Origin: Phoronis australis
Lineage: Eukaryota; Phoronida; Phoronidae
DNA length: 64,000 bases
Reading direction: 5' to 3'
Assembly: GCA_002633005.1 (NCBI GenBank)
Contig: NMRA01000127.1
Location: 318,438-382,437, forward strand
In this document: piece after piece, positions 11,092 through 25,500 of the stretch
How the letters are laid out: each line of letters begins with the position of its first letter
Numbering within the stretch: position 1 is the stretch's first letter
Translations under genes and position numbers: made by a program
The notes under the pieces: generated by a model
Database searches by the model: none
What the model was told of the DNA's origin: nothing
The model's input: only the letters and a program-made list of their open reading frames with translations

Positions 11092-11129
11092 ATTAATTGG
11101 CCGGGGGGGGGGGGGNACACAAACCAATT

Positions 11130-13590
11130 CGACAAGATTTGCTTCCTTCTTCAGTTATCCCCATCACTTCTCTATCTATTCTCCGGATGTCTACATTTTT
11201 GTACCGTCTCCCACGACCACCATAGGGTCGCAAACCCCGGGGAGGCAGCTATCTTAGTGAGAACCTGAGTAACAATATGTTTCAACAAAATTTCACAGAG
11301 GAGTGAGAATGAGGCCTCAAGACAGATGGATTGCCTGACGGAACAGAACAATGAAAGTTGTGGGTGAACATCTCACGACAATCCAGTGAAGGTATAACCA
11401 TTATAGATCTATAGTCTATGGTATAACAAACTAGGCTAGTCGCAGTAGCTTAGTTATGATTCCGCAATTTGAGACAGGCACCTCAGCTCAGTCGTGCAAT
11501 TTAGTTTGGGACAACAAAAATTTATTAAGCAAAACCATTGGAAAGTACCAAGACGTCAAGGAAGTGCAAAGGGAATCAATCTTCCCCAGTTAATGAGCAA
11601 TACACTGGCATTTATTTGATTTCAGCACTTTCCTTTTTGATCTTCTGTTTGTGAATCTAAACCAGTAATCTTGTTCCTAAGTCAATAAACAATGCATTTG
11701 TCACTTGAATTGTGGGTACATTTTTGGGGCACCCTTCAGAATAATTACTTACCAATTGTAAGACAAGTAACCAAAACAACAAACTCAATGTACCGTAAGC
11801 GACAACAATTATATACGCTGAAATCAAAGATTAAAACTGCTGAGACACGTGATTACGGTTTGCAGACCAATCACTAAACCCAGACGCATGTGAAAGATGC
11901 CACCAAAAAAAACGTTTCGACTAGAAAAGGACAGAATAAATGACGTACGCACAAGTAAACGATTATAAAAGTTTACTGCGCGAGTAATTTTGAGAAATAC
12001 ATCAGAGCCCTATCCTGGCTTGTCCAGCAGTGCAACTGGGAAAGTCCTCACATGATTATCTCAGTTGAAATGAATCGTATTTGAAGTTGTTGTAAAGCCT
12101 CTCACGGACACCAGTCTCAAATAAATGCCAAGTTTCTAAATATGCGTGCAAATATAAAAGCCTCTTTTTATACAGCATTCGCGGGCATTGCTAATTTTCA
12201 AAGACAGCACAAGGCAACAGTCGGGGGGCACGTGTTCGATAAAAAACACTATACTGAAATTCTACAAATTCTACAAATTCTACTCTTGGCGTCCTGCCGA
12301 CGACTATTAAACGACAGTCACTCGTGTAACGGGGGTTAATCAATAAATAACAGGCCCCGGCCTGAGTACTACTGGAAGCTCTTACACAAATAGCACCTTC
12401 TTGAAGTGAATTATAAATATCAAGTGCCAAATAAATATCAAAAGCTAAAGATTTCCAAGTCGCTGTTTATCCCCGTTCATTCCAGAGGTAGCTATTACGC
12501 TTTATGAGATAAAAATTGAATTCCAAAAATCACTGAAATCTTTATTCATGATTGCCAAGATGTACTTTGTACCTCAATTCGTTAGACATTTACTATGCAC
12601 ACGGCCATCAAAAATCGTAACCACGGATATAGTCTATTCGACATGTTTGAGTTTCTTACAAACAACTGGTCTTCAAAAGGAGTGATGTTCTTATGACACT
12701 GGCTGGGAAAGAGTTTCCAACATTTCATCGTTATAAAACCAGTCGGAAATATCCCCTTTGTGTTATTCACAAATAGTGGTCTTCAAGTTCTCCAAACCTC
12801 AATCCTTTTGATGGCGGTCTGCCCTATTGGAGTCTTCAATGTAATCATGTTTGGTTGTTTGAAGCGAAAGTCGTGATACTGAGTGCTTTCCACGAAGTGT
12901 TACGTGTTTTCTCGGTAAAATTGGAAATTCATCTGCTTCTCCTCACACATAGTTGACGGCACCGGATTTAAATAGAAGGGCGAGTGAGGTGCAACTGCCC
13001 CGGGCCACACCTCCGAGACAGGACTCCGTCTGGAAGGAAATCCCTTAATATGAAACGCAAAATATCATTCAAAATGGAAAAAAATGACAGTTCAATGACC
13101 CTCAGTAGAAGTTATAAACACGGCTGCATGCCCCTCCAATTAAGGTTTGATTGAGTACCAATCGATGTCATCTGTTAGGTTCTCAATTTTTATCAAGTGA
13201 TATACGACTCGGGCTTCATAAAAAAGAAAAAAGGAGAGAGCGAAATATGGTTCCCGGCATCGCCTTTTCCAGACTCGGAGAGGGGTCTCTGAAAATTGCA
13301 TTCCCTCCGAGTAATATGGTCTTCGTTGTTTCAGTTGAAAATCCAGTAAATTAATAAGCTCTGCAAAAGCTCTTGCTTTACAAATTTTCTCAACTTTTCC
13401 GAAGTATAAGTAAGAATGATTAAGTGCATGTTTAAAAGTGCGTTTTGGCGATCTTTGACTGATAGTGTTGTAGTGCAAATGGGCCCTCTGACAGTAAGAA
13501 CAATGACCCGATAAATCAAGCACAGTATAGTTGACGAACGTTCTCTTCTCCATGTTGCACGCCTACGCCGGTTGCTATGGTCTAACCATG
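11130..13590. other. Intergenic region between tRNA-Ala/crotonase and SEC31
   Basis: No exon with convincing splice sites and codon structure was found. The longest frame is a 137-codon minus-strand ORF at 13140-13553 of unknown status, discussed among the findings. A short perfect repeat of TTCTACAAA lies near 12260-12280. Confidence 0.5.
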
Positions 13591-13603
13591 ACGCCTGCAA
13601 TTA

Positions 13604-13629
13604 TTATATATATATATATATATATATAT
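13604..13629. repeat. (AT)n microsatellite
   Basis: About thirteen uninterrupted AT dinucleotides lie just upstream of the proposed SEC31 promoter. Confidence 0.95.
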
Positions 13630-13720
13630 CTCGGCCCCGCTTACGATCCGAACTAGCATGACCGGCCGTTCAACGATCCTGTACTTAGATGACCCCCATT
13701 GACAGAAACGTAAACTACTT

Positions 13721-13831
13721 TCCAAGTCACTTCCGGACTCGGAGAATTGTGGGAAGGGCATATTTGCCACGTTCGATCAAAAGCCGGTCGATTTGGACGT
13801 GGAAAAATCAACGTAATTCCGGTAGATAAAG
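13721..13831 (+). promoter_or_regulatory. Probable SEC31 promoter and noncoding first exon
   Basis: The first coding SEC31 exon begins at a 3' splice site (16536-16537), so an upstream noncoding exon must exist. Here an ETS-type core ACTTCCGG lies at 13729-13736 and a second ATTCCGG near 13817. A consensus donor (AAAG then GTATGTAAT) follows at 13831/13832. ETS motifs commonly sit at transcription starts of housekeeping genes. The link to SEC31, across a 2.7-kb intron, is inferred from position. Confidence 0.4.
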
Positions 13832-14745
13832 GTATGTAATGTGTGTTGTTGCAGCACTTGTGTGGTGTATTATCATTTATTCGACATGGTAAGTAGGTTT
13901 ATGAGCAATCAGATCCAAGGAAGGCTATAAAATTCATGATCCTCAGAGTTCTCTCGTCCGGCCTCCAACTCGGCAGGTTCTCAAATCCAGTTAGGAGAAT
14001 GTCTCTCCAGATGATCGGGAGAATTTTCTTGCGATCAGTGTTCTTTCAAGGAAATTCAAGGACACTGCCGCAAATTAAATACAACAGTTCTAGTTTTGTA
14101 ACTTTGTCATTTTTGTACTCATTTGCTTTGGAGACATGCATGGCATTAATGCCATAAGTGGTGCCAGTTTTTTTTTTACCATATTTTAACTCATTTTTCA
14201 AACATTGAACTTTGTAGACTCACTGTTTTGTTTCAAGCATATTAGTCGAGGCCATAAACATCAATATTAACCATTATATCTGTCAGTAAGTTTGAAGTGA
14301 TTTTCTTCTGATGTACATTTATCGTCACAGATCAGGAAGCATGCGTGAACCCAGCCTTCATTGATGGGGGTCTCGAATTCCTGAGGTTGTGGACCTTTTG
14401 GTAGCAAAAAACAGGCAGAGTAAAAAAAAAACTTGGGCACCACTGTGAATTGTGCGTTTGTGCTTGTTTAGTGGACTTATGTCTCATTTTCTCGGACTTT
14501 TTGTTTCTCGGGGTAGACCTTTTTGCCCACTTTGCCAAATGGGGGGTTCGTTCGAGCCCCAGTGCCCGCATGGGAAGCTTTGGAAAAGTTGATCACTTTT
14601 TTGAAATATTAGCTGAAAGTGCGACTGTATGGCCAATCCAATTTCTTTATTCATAATTGAAAGCATTCACCTCTAGAGTCTAGATGTTTGTCTTGATATT
14701 TATAACATCATTGAAGGGGCTTCCAACTGTATAGAAGTTGGCAAA

Positions 14746-14850
14746 ATTGCCAGATTCAAAGTTTCATTCCTATAAGTTATAATTGCCAGATTCAAAGTTT
14801 CATTCCTAAAAATTATAATTGCCAGATTCAAAGTTTCATTCCTAAAAATT
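14746..14850. repeat. 36-bp tandem repeat, three copies
   Basis: The unit ATTGCCAGATTCAAAGTTTC... starts at 14746, 14782 and 14818. Copies differ by one to three bases. It lies in the proposed 5' UTR intron of SEC31. Confidence 0.9.
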
Positions 14851-16549
14851 AGTGAAGACATACAGATATAGTAAAACCACGACCTAGGTCAAAGTCTGTG
14901 TGTTTCCTGAACATGTGGAGACACAGTTTATGAATCTAGATTAATAAATGGAAAAGGTATGACAGTTTAAAGTGGGTCTGCCATCTCCGACTAATGCCAA
15001 GTTAATTACCTATGGAAGGAGTGAAAAAATACCTGTTTTAGCCATGGGGATTAAAAATTGACTATGCTTATTCGCTTTGACAGGCTGATCACTTTTTCTC
15101 AGCTTTTCACAAAGGCAAAAACCTGGCATTACTGTAAATCATGGTATACAATGGGGGACTTGCACAATTATTTTTACCTTACGTTATAGACTGTCACTGT
15201 TTTTAATTGGTTTTTCGCAAATTACAGGTCAGTATGTTAATGGTAGTTGCCGAAAGCTGGTGACCAGTGTAGCCTAGCAGTTGTAGGGGTCTGTCAAATC
15301 CTCCTGGTCCATTTGGAACACCTTAGGTACTTTCGTAGCCTCGGTGGATAATTTGAGGCTACGGAAATACCTGAGGTGTTCCGGATGGCCCCAATAGTAA
15401 CCCTCCCCCCACTGTCTGTAATAAAACATTTGCGATAGCTCTCCAAACCATTTGCAATTGGTAATTTGTAGCGTACACCATGGCAATTGACAGGCAAAAA
15501 TTGATGCTGCAAAAATTCTCCAGACACCATTGAAACTGTAAACATGTGACCTCTCTTGCGACCTTCGTATATTGAATGAGAGGTATTCGATCATTGATGG
15601 GTCTGTTTATCATGAAGAATTTGTAGCAATTAAAACAAGTTCGCATAAGTTGTGGAATAACGAATTAACAGGTTGATGAACGTTGAAAATGTTCAATCTG
15701 TAAAACAATAAACTGCCATATATCAAAAATATCACAGTGCTTTGTACAATAATTCAAAACGTTCTTACGTATCTATACAAATCGAGTCAGAATCAACTTA
15801 AATCCAAAAACCTAAGTCCAAACGATAGCTTACCCTCGTGTACGGGCGCAGCCATGACAGCATACAGAAATGTGGTGTGGATAACTGTAAGCCATTAAAA
15901 GTCTAATATTCCAAAAAGATGTTAAAATACAAGGTTTTGGGCATGTTACAAGCACATAATAGAATAGTTTACTTCATTGGAACTGTTGTCAGAAGCCATA
16001 TACAGTCATGCTCAGGAACGCATTCAGTCGGCAAGATTGCTACAGGGGAAATGGACGAGCTCTGGGAATAGTAATTTGGAAACCAATACACTGAGCTACA
16101 ATAACAAAACAATAAACGAGAGCAACAGTTATGTTCTAGACTATAGGGAGAATACGTCCACTCTTCTCCCTGGGTAAAATCCAAACATGGTTCACTCCGC
16201 ATGCCGTGTTTTCACTCTGTTAGCTTCCTTCGTGTTAATTAAAAGAAACAATTATAGTTGCGCATTACGTACACTTGCTGATCATGTTTTTTCTTGTTTT
16301 TGTCATAGTTAGCAATGCGTAATATGGCTTCAATTTTCTGTCTTTGTGCAATATGTTGAATAGAAAAAAAAACAGTCTTCATATGTATTTCAAGATTTTT
16401 TAACATGACTAGAGGCAATGTTTGGATATAGATAGGAAGAACACGAAAACACGCTTCCGTGGATCCCAGTTTCTTTGGCAAGACTCATTCAGTACTTGGA
16501 ACGATGTGACCTCTGACCCAGTCTACCTCTCTTTCAGACTAGCATCAAA

Positions 16550-19500
16550 ATGAAAGTGAAGGAGATTGACCGCACGGCTAACATAGCCTGGTCGCCCCAG
16601 CCGCAGCATCCAATCTATGTGGCAGCCGGCACAGCAGCTCAACAGTTGGATGCAACATTCAGGTGAGTTCAAAATAAGCTTCGGACTGTTGTTAAGTGTA
16701 CGTAGGTCCTTTAAAAGATGTGGGCTTTCTTTACATGAAAGTGAATTCATGCAAAATCTACACGCGTCGGAAATTTACGTTGCAGCAGCATTCATTCACA
16801 TAAAATTTGCGGTTAGTGTTTTTGAAATGAGATCAACTGAATGTAATGTATGCTTAGACGCTAGTGCATTGGACATGGAGTTTTCATGGCTGTAAGCCAC
16901 TCCTTTAGGGCAGCTGTTCATTTCATTATGCTGTACCGTAATACTTATATTCCCAGACTGCTGTTATCAAAGTACGTCAGTAAATATGGGATGAATTATT
17001 AGAATTTCTCTCATCCAGCTGCGTTATGGTGATGCCGTTTTAGTATGATAAATGGACGAAAATCTGTTTGGGGCACCCATGCTTTGTGAGTATGTTGTAA
17101 GGCATGTTTAAGCTGCTTGAACAACTATGTAAAAGTCAATAATTTTCGGTTGTTTTGTGCAGACAATAATGTATTATAGTTGTATCAAATTCCCAGGGTT
17201 TTAACAACTTAATTCAAACTTGCTTATACATTTGAGTTAACAGTCAAACTGATGTGACCATGACCGAAAGATTGCGAGGTCAAAGCCTGAAGAGACATTT
17301 TTTGCCACATGGTGGCACCCCTTAGTCTTTGTGCTGTTGCTATAGTTACAATAATTTTCCTCAATTTGGTACAAAAATTTGCTTAGATAGATATTTTTGT
17401 AGTTTTCATAGGCTTACTGACAGCGTTAGAAATTGTTAAAGTTCGCTCGTGTTGTTGGATGACATTATATAAACAGAGCCTAGAGCAAAACTATGTGAAA
17501 AAGTTGAGAAATCTGACTAAATTAAGTTTTACTTTCTTGCCGCATATGTCCCTAACTGAAAAATTTTTACCCGATAATAAATGACTTTTAGGTTTATCAC
17601 TCTGTAATTTATCTCACCTGTTCAACACATTTGAATTTCCACGTTCTTGCTCTCTGCAGCACCACTGCCGCCCTGGAGATTTATAAGCTCAATTTGAGCG
17701 AGCCCGGCCTTGACATGGAGCCCATCGGATCACTGACCACAGATTACCGCTTTCACAAGTTGGTTTGGGGCAAATATGGCATGGATCTGGGAGAGCGCGA
17801 ATCGGGCGTGCTAGTGGGGGGCTGTGAAAATGGAAGACTCTTTCTCTGGGACCCTGCCAAGCTGATCAATGGTGAAGAGTCCCTGATCGCAGAGATGGAT
17901 AAACACACCGGGGCAGTGGCGGCACTTGATTTTAACCCTTTTCAGGTACAGGACGGATGTTTTGACATGCGTATATTAAGATTTGTATTTCCATCAAGAA
18001 TGTTCATTGCTTTTAATCCCTGGTGGAACATTTAGCATTAAGTTTTTATCATCATTTTCCAAGCCATTCATGGTTCCTTCATATCCGCAAAAATTTGATT
18101 AAAGAGAATATCGGTATGCTATCATGGAGCTATATCTTTAAGTGATATTAATTTTAAGTCAGTGTAGTCATTTTTGTTATGTAACTTGTGTGTTTTTGTT
18201 TTGTAAATCTGAAGTTAATAGGTGTTTTAAAAGTATTACTTCGCGTTGCAAAGTTACACACATTGCTCATTTCATCCTCTGTTGTTTGATATTTGAATCT
18301 GTTATCCTTTACAGCATAATCTTTTGGCATCAGGTGGAACTGAATCCGAGATCTTCCTGTGGGATATGAATAACCTTGGTAACCCAATGACCCCAGGAGC
18401 CAAGTCGCAGGTAGGGATCCACAATCCTTTCCTATACTTTTGATTATGAAAAGCTTGAAGCCTTACAACCTAGCTGACATCTGAATACATCTATCCTCAA
18501 CTCCCTTGCATTCTAATTTGTGTATTTCAATAAGTAGTTTTCACAGTTTGACCATAAGTTCTATTATGTTACACTTTTTTCTTAATTTCAATTAAAAGAA
18601 ATTGGAGCTTAATAGATTTCCTTTTAAGACGCAGCAGTCATTGGTTGGAGATCGTGTAATACTCTGTTCATTGATTAATTGTTTTAGAAGTCTTCCAGTG
18701 ATGTAGTGAGTAGCACTTTCGCACTTGATATCTCTGCTAGAACTCTACTGATAGTCGAGTTTTCTTCACTGTTCCATTCAAACTACCTGCTTTTTGGGAC
18801 TTGGACTTTCCTGCATGTTACACCTCTGTTTCTTTTGAATCTATTGTTTTTGCAATTTGAACCGAGGGTTGTGTGAATTGATGCTTTGGAATGTGTTCAC
18901 TTCTATGCAATGATCTGTTGAGATTCAAGGTCTGTTTTGTTTTTCTGTTATTCTGGTTTAGGAATGTCATGGTAAATTGAAGAAAGGCAATGTGTAGAAA
19001 TGAAACTTGTTCCAATTGGTTGAGAAATTTGAGGTATTTTTCATGTAGGTCATAGAACTACTGGCTATGTTAGAGTAGTTTCCTTAAAATCATTTGATAA
19101 TTTTTAATGATTTGAACTGGATTTTGTTATATAGTCTGGAAAGCCAAACTCGTGTTCGACATTCCTTGATTTGATAATGCAAGGGATATATTTACAAACA
19201 TCTTTGTAATGCGTTGTCTTGTTCCAGCCTCCTGATGACGTGACGTGTGTCGCATGGAACCGTCAGGTCCAGCACATCATGGCGTCGACCTTCACCTCAC
19301 GCTGTGTGGTCTGGGACCTGCGGAAGAATGATCCAATTATCAAGATCAGTGACAGCATGGCAAGGGTAGGTGTATACGTCTTCCCGTAACCATAGGAAAT
19401 GGGGACAAATTGTTAATGATACATACTGGCGTTTTTGTGTGTCCGCACTGTTTTATGTGCATCAGGTATGTTGACACGTGAAAATCGTGTTGTTTAATGA

Positions 19501-22500
19501 AAGATTTTCTTATGTAGATCATGTAAGCTTATTCTGATGAGTTTTGTTAGCGATACTGCTTAACCCTGAATGTTTGGATATCCACTCGGAGCAGTGTTTT
19601 ATAGCGATGTCGAGGAACTTTAAATGTGTATATATGCATTTAGTCAATAGCATCGTTTTTAATGAAATGTTCCTGAATTTTCTTCCAAAGTTTTTAAATA
19701 TGCAACTTTCCCATATCATAAGAGTTATAGTCACACTTCATATTTTCAGTATTATCAGGAAATATTTGTTCATTGCCAAGATTATTTTTTGTGATTTGAC
19801 TAAATGAATTTATTCTTATCTTCTACTATTCAATTATGAAAAGCCATATGATATAAAAATATAAAGTTTTCATGTATTCAAGTTAGATAAGAAAAGACGT
19901 TGATGTTTTCTCACCGTCCTAAAAAATTGAAATTTGTCTTGTATTCAAGTTATGTAATGAAAAATGTTCACGTTTTCTCACCCATCCATCTTCAGATCAA
20001 GAGTAAACTTGTTGCATGGCACCCTGATGTGGCAACACAGATGTGCCTGGCATCGGAAGATGATCATACTCCTGTCATTCAACTTTGGGATCTGAGGTTC
20101 GCTACGTCTCCCCTCAAAGTACTGGAGAACCACCAGAGGTATGAAAACACGACAGACTTAAAGTCCTGTAGAAGTTAATTGACGAAGTCATGTGCCCCTA
20201 TGTCTTGCGTTTGAATTGAAATACCTTGCCTATGGATTCTGCAATCATTTGCTGTTATGCCAAATATTACTTGGAATTTCTGAAAGTAGGTCCTCCCAAA
20301 GTATTCCCATGGGTGTATTTTAGGTAACTGTTTGCGTGATTTAAAAATGTGATGAGTTGTTCTAAAATATGTTTTGATGTAAGCATTTGTTTAGTTTGGT
20401 AAGACATTGTATTTTGAGATCGTAATTTCTCTCATTTAAGTAGATATTGTGGGACTTAGTTGCTAACTGACCATGTTACATACTTTGAAAACAGTCTTTA
20501 GTGAATAGTCGATTTATGATTATTTAGCCTAAAACAGCATCATAAAATGTTTGACACAGTTTCCCAAGATACGTATGTTCGGTTTCATTTGACATTTTTG
20601 GTAGGCCATTATCCGAATGTCCACCCATGTACCTATTTCGAGATATTTATGGTATTTTTTGCAAAGTGCAAGAGTCGTTATTGAATAGTTGAATGTCCTT
20701 TGAATAGCTATAATATTGGTTAGCTAATTTATTTGTAGGGGAATCCTCTCACTTGCCTGGTGCCCACAAGACCCTGACCTATTGCTCAGCTGTGCCAAAG
20801 ACAACCGTATCCTTTGTTGGAACCCCAACAGTAATGTTCAGAACGGCGAGGTTTGTACACTGCGATAATTAGCATAGATTTGTCATGATTCCGGTCAACT
20901 GTTTAGTTTCTTATTTTTATTTCTTGAGTTTAGGTAGATATAATAGATAATATTATTGCGCAGAAATCGAACTAACGTAAAAGCTCAGGTTATGATTTTA
21001 CTTAAGATATATTGTTTTAAGCATATTCTTGTATTCTTTTTACCTAAAAGAACTTTGCACATTTATATTTACCTATTTTAGGCCATACACGTAGTGCTTT
21101 TTAAAAGATTTATCTCGAGTGTTTAACCTGTTGGTACATAGGCCTAATCCAGATACAGGTTCAGTCTCGCATTGTTTCACAAGTCTTTGGGTCTAAGTAC
21201 ACACATACGGTAAAATCACAACAATTTTGTTAACTATAATTGCCAGAGTTCCACTGTTTTCATTTTGTATTCAGTATTGTCTTTTGGTAGGTTTGGTACA
21301 GAACTTGGACTTCTGATATTGTATATCATTTCTAAAAAAGTGAGAAAAAAATTGCTGCCATATTGCGTTTCTATATGTAGACTGTTTAGTGGGGGAACAA
21401 ATGTATTATCCTTATGACACGTATTTCATTCTCAGGTTGTGTATGAATTACCCACAAGTCACCAGTGGAGTTTTGATGTTCAGTGGTGCCCGCGTAATCC
21501 TGCCGTGTTGTCAAGCTCTGCATTTGACGGACACATCAGTATATACTCCGTCATGGGCGGCGTAGAAATTCCAGTTAGCCCAAGGGATAAGGTAAGCTCT
21601 ACTAAGAAAACACCCTCAATGTATATTATATCAGGTGTAAGATTTTGAAGTTTTTTTGAGAATAAATTAGTTCTGCGTTGTAGTTAGCTATGGAGAATTA
21701 AGAGTTTTAGGTTAAGTTGATCGCAATGTTATCAAAGAACTGAATTGTTTTTACTGGTAATTTGTAGTTCAGATTTGTATATCTTGGTGTTTGAACTTGA
21801 CATGCTATGACTCCCCCACTCCTTACAATTTATATTGAGACTATTTCATGTTAGTTGTGTTAATTGATTTAATGTTCAACTGTATGATTGAAACACTTGA
21901 CTTGAGATACGAATGTCTATACTCTTATTGGTCATGACCATGGGCTCAGGATAATTGCTGTGGTTACATTTTTGTCTGGCAGTTGTTGAAAGTTCAGGTG
22001 GTATTTTTGTTAAGTTGGGTTCTTTTCTTGTGACCCTTTACAATTGGCAGCCATTGACGATCCTTTCTCCCATCACTCAGTTAAGATCCATTCCCCGATG
22101 CTTTTTGGTGCTGTTTTCTTTGGCTTCAATCGTTTCCTCAATGCCTGATCAATAATATGTATCAATATTTTTCAGATTGCGGAATCATTCACCGACGCGT
22201 TTGGCCAACCTATTGCCCATCAACAGCAGACATCATCCTCGGCACCACGCACACCTCTAACCAAACCACCCAAGTGGCTCAGGAGGCCTGTGGGAGCTAA
22301 GTTCTCAGTAAGTGGAAGTGACTGAAAGTACACAGTAATGCTGTGTTCATAATTGACGTAATATAACTTCTACTACATTTTCTTGAAAAAATTATCTGTC
22401 TATTTTTAACGCAAAATCTATCCACAAAGTGCTCGGACAACATAAATTGAATTCTTTATTATTTACTTATTTTGATAAAGACTTTTAAGGCAATCTTGAG

Positions 22501-25500
22501 TAAACTGACATGACTGTGGACATGTACAGTCAAACTGACATGACTGTGGACGTGCACTCAAACTGACGTGACTGGACGTGTACAGTCAAACTGACCTGAC
22601 TGTGGACGTGAACAGTCAAACTAACCTGACTGTGGACGTGCACAGTCAAACTGACCTGACTGTGGACGTGCACAGTCAAACTGACCTGACTGTGGACGTG
22701 TACAGTCAAACTGACATGACTGGACGTGCACTTTTTCGGAGACAATACTAAGTTAAACATATACACATAAGGTTGGAATTTATGACTTGGCTTGGCTTTC
22801 ATTCTTTTATGATTCAGGAAATTTTTTTGATATCATTATTTACATTGTGGATATGAATTGTGTCAAGCATAAATATAAGCTAGTTGATACCGTATTACTG
22901 GTGGTGTGTTACTGGTGGTCTGTTGATTCCAGTTTGGTGGCAAGTTGATCACGTTTGCCCAAGAGAAACCCGCTGCCCATGCTCAGCAGCTGCCGCCCAA
23001 GCTGGTGCACATCAGTCAGGTCGTCACGGAAACGGAGTTGGTGTCGCGCTCCACCCAGTTGGAGAACGCACTCAACAATGGTCAGTACAACGAGTTCTGC
23101 GCGCTCAAGATTGCAAACAGTCAGACAGAGCTGGAAGAAAACATTTGGAAGTTTATGAAAGTAAGTTTGGAATTGGGCGTGAGATAAACTGTAATACCTT
23201 GTTCACATGATGGCATTTTTGCTGTTAGCAATATCAACAGTAGCAAGGGTACTTTTGCTGGTGCTTTGCTGGAGATTTGAGTTATCCGGAAACAACTGCA
23301 TGGCGTTTTGCTAACATTTTTACAGCCAAGCCGCTTACTTCAAAGGACATACATGTGTGGTAACAGAGAGAAAGCTTGGATTGAAATCAGTTTTTGCTCA
23401 AAAATGATTTGGGTGATCAAAGGAACTAACTTCTGGCGAAAATGACCCTTTTGTATACAGCTCATCTGTTTGGCAAAAATGCTAGTTTTAGCATTTTTAG
23501 CCAGTAATAATGCTAGCGTTGTGGCCACTCATGTGAACCCTGTATTAGAGATACAGCGGGATAGAGAAAGTGGCTTATGATAGATAAGCTTGCTGTAATG
23601 TTGTTGGCTGATAAGTGGATACCTGCAGCAGTGGGCCAGTTGCGAAATATGGAGGACTGATTATTTTCAATGACAGTCACTGAAAAGAAATCAATGGACA
23701 AAATTATGCGTCTAAAGGGAATAAAAGTGGGAACAGTATAACACCTTGTCATGCATTATTTTAACAAAGCTTACTAAAAATATATTATGGATTCCATGAC
23801 AAGTGTGCATGCTTTATTATGAAGTCCAATTGTTTGTATTTTATCTTGTGGTTAATGGCTCTGGATTTTGAAGTAATAAGTTATTCATTGGAGTTTTATG
23901 TGACCTGTCTGAAAGAAAGTGGTTATGATAATTGTTCTGCCGAGAACCAGTTTTCCCCACTCATCAACAGGCATCGAATTGATTCTCAATATCCACGACC
24001 CCTTTGAGGGACTGTTGCCATAAAAAATAATAAAATAACTTAATATCTGCCTCTTTGTGTTAACGGTTTCGTCTTTTTGTAGGTTAACTTCGAGAAAGAG
24101 CCTAGAGCTATGTTTTTACAGCTACTCGGTTATGACAAGAATGAATTAGACAAAAAGGTAAGTACTTTCGATTTTATGAAGAAATTGCTTTCTGCCAAGT
24201 TGTTATGGTTGATAAACAACAACAAATTCTGTATTATCTGCGAAGAATGTCAGTAATTTTTATTACTTTCTTTCATGAATATGTAGTTGAGTGGAATTTA
24301 TAGGTGTTATATTGTTTGTTTTGATCGTGTGCAGCATTGTTCAAGCTATTTCTTGTTAGGTTGCCAAGGTGACAGTTGGTGGCCCAGAAGAGACACCTGG
24401 TGTGGATGCCAATGAACTGACGGAGAAAATGTCCGCTCTGAATGCAGTAAGTGTTCATCAAGGTGTCTGGTATAATACTCTGTAAATTAAATACTGAAAT
24501 TCAGTTCCTTTAAAAACTATGTCTCCAAGGTAACCAGTTATATGCATTTTCATTAATTGAAAGGCAACATCAGAAGTGATTGCTTCCCCTTTAGTTCAAA
24601 GTAGAATTTTCATCTATTAGTCGTGATGCTTTCACATGTGCAATTTGCCATTTAGGGCCAGCTGAACTCCAGTGCACAGGAATCTCCAAGAGTGGGGGTA
24701 AGTCATTCTATTTTAGACTGATGAAATGAAGACAATTTCCATTTTATATGTACATGTAAAAATCATGCAACGAAAAGCCCCAATATAAAGGAAATGAACA
24801 TTGAAAAATTATATGCCATGTTAGTGTCATTGGCTTAAGGCATTATCTGATATTTTTATATTTGGGTTGGGTGGTTGGATATTTCTTGTGTAAAGGTTTA
24901 CTTAGAGTGTTAAACTGACACTAAAACTGACATATAAAATAGATGCCATTTGTGGAATCTCATTTAAATTGACAATATACAGTGCATGTTAAGAGGAAGT
25001 GCACAAAGTTACCCAGAAATCCCTGTTATGATGACTAAATGCATGCAAATTTTACCTTCTTACTTGTTATCCATCGTGACTGGGAATGACGAGAACACCA
25101 ATCTATAGCTAAGATTTTTTTCTGGAATTACCGGTCGTTATTGTCGTGAGTGTAATTAGCCCTCCATGACTGGGAAACAGTATTTCAGCTTTAACAGCCA
25201 GTGAGACAATTAGATTCTAAGCTCTATTTCAAAATGTCATGTTTCCTCATTTCCGGATTGTAGTTGTTAATGTTGATTACATTTTAGACCCCTGATACGT
25301 TAGGAGAGTCTGCTGAGGGGGCTGCTGCGTTTGATAGAATTGCCGAGGGCTCAGAGTCTAGGTCTGAGTCACCATTCCCCATCTCTACGGAGAACGGTGA
25401 GAAAAGAATTAGATCTTAAACATGTTCTGCATAATTTCTGTAATTTCGTGGCATAACTTAGGTTTTCTTTTTGGGATATTATCACTTGCTCGCTTTGCAG

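Noticed and set aside
22530-22802. 90-codon minus-strand ORF with a repeated 10-residue [10 protein letters not shown]-like unit
   Set aside because: It is the translation of a 30-bp minisatellite in a SEC31 intron; the frame stays open only because the unit is a multiple of three.
22884-23210. Three overlapping plus-strand frames at one SEC31 exon
   Set aside because: Only the frame reading [12 protein letters not shown] fits SEC31 and the splice phases; the other two are shadows.
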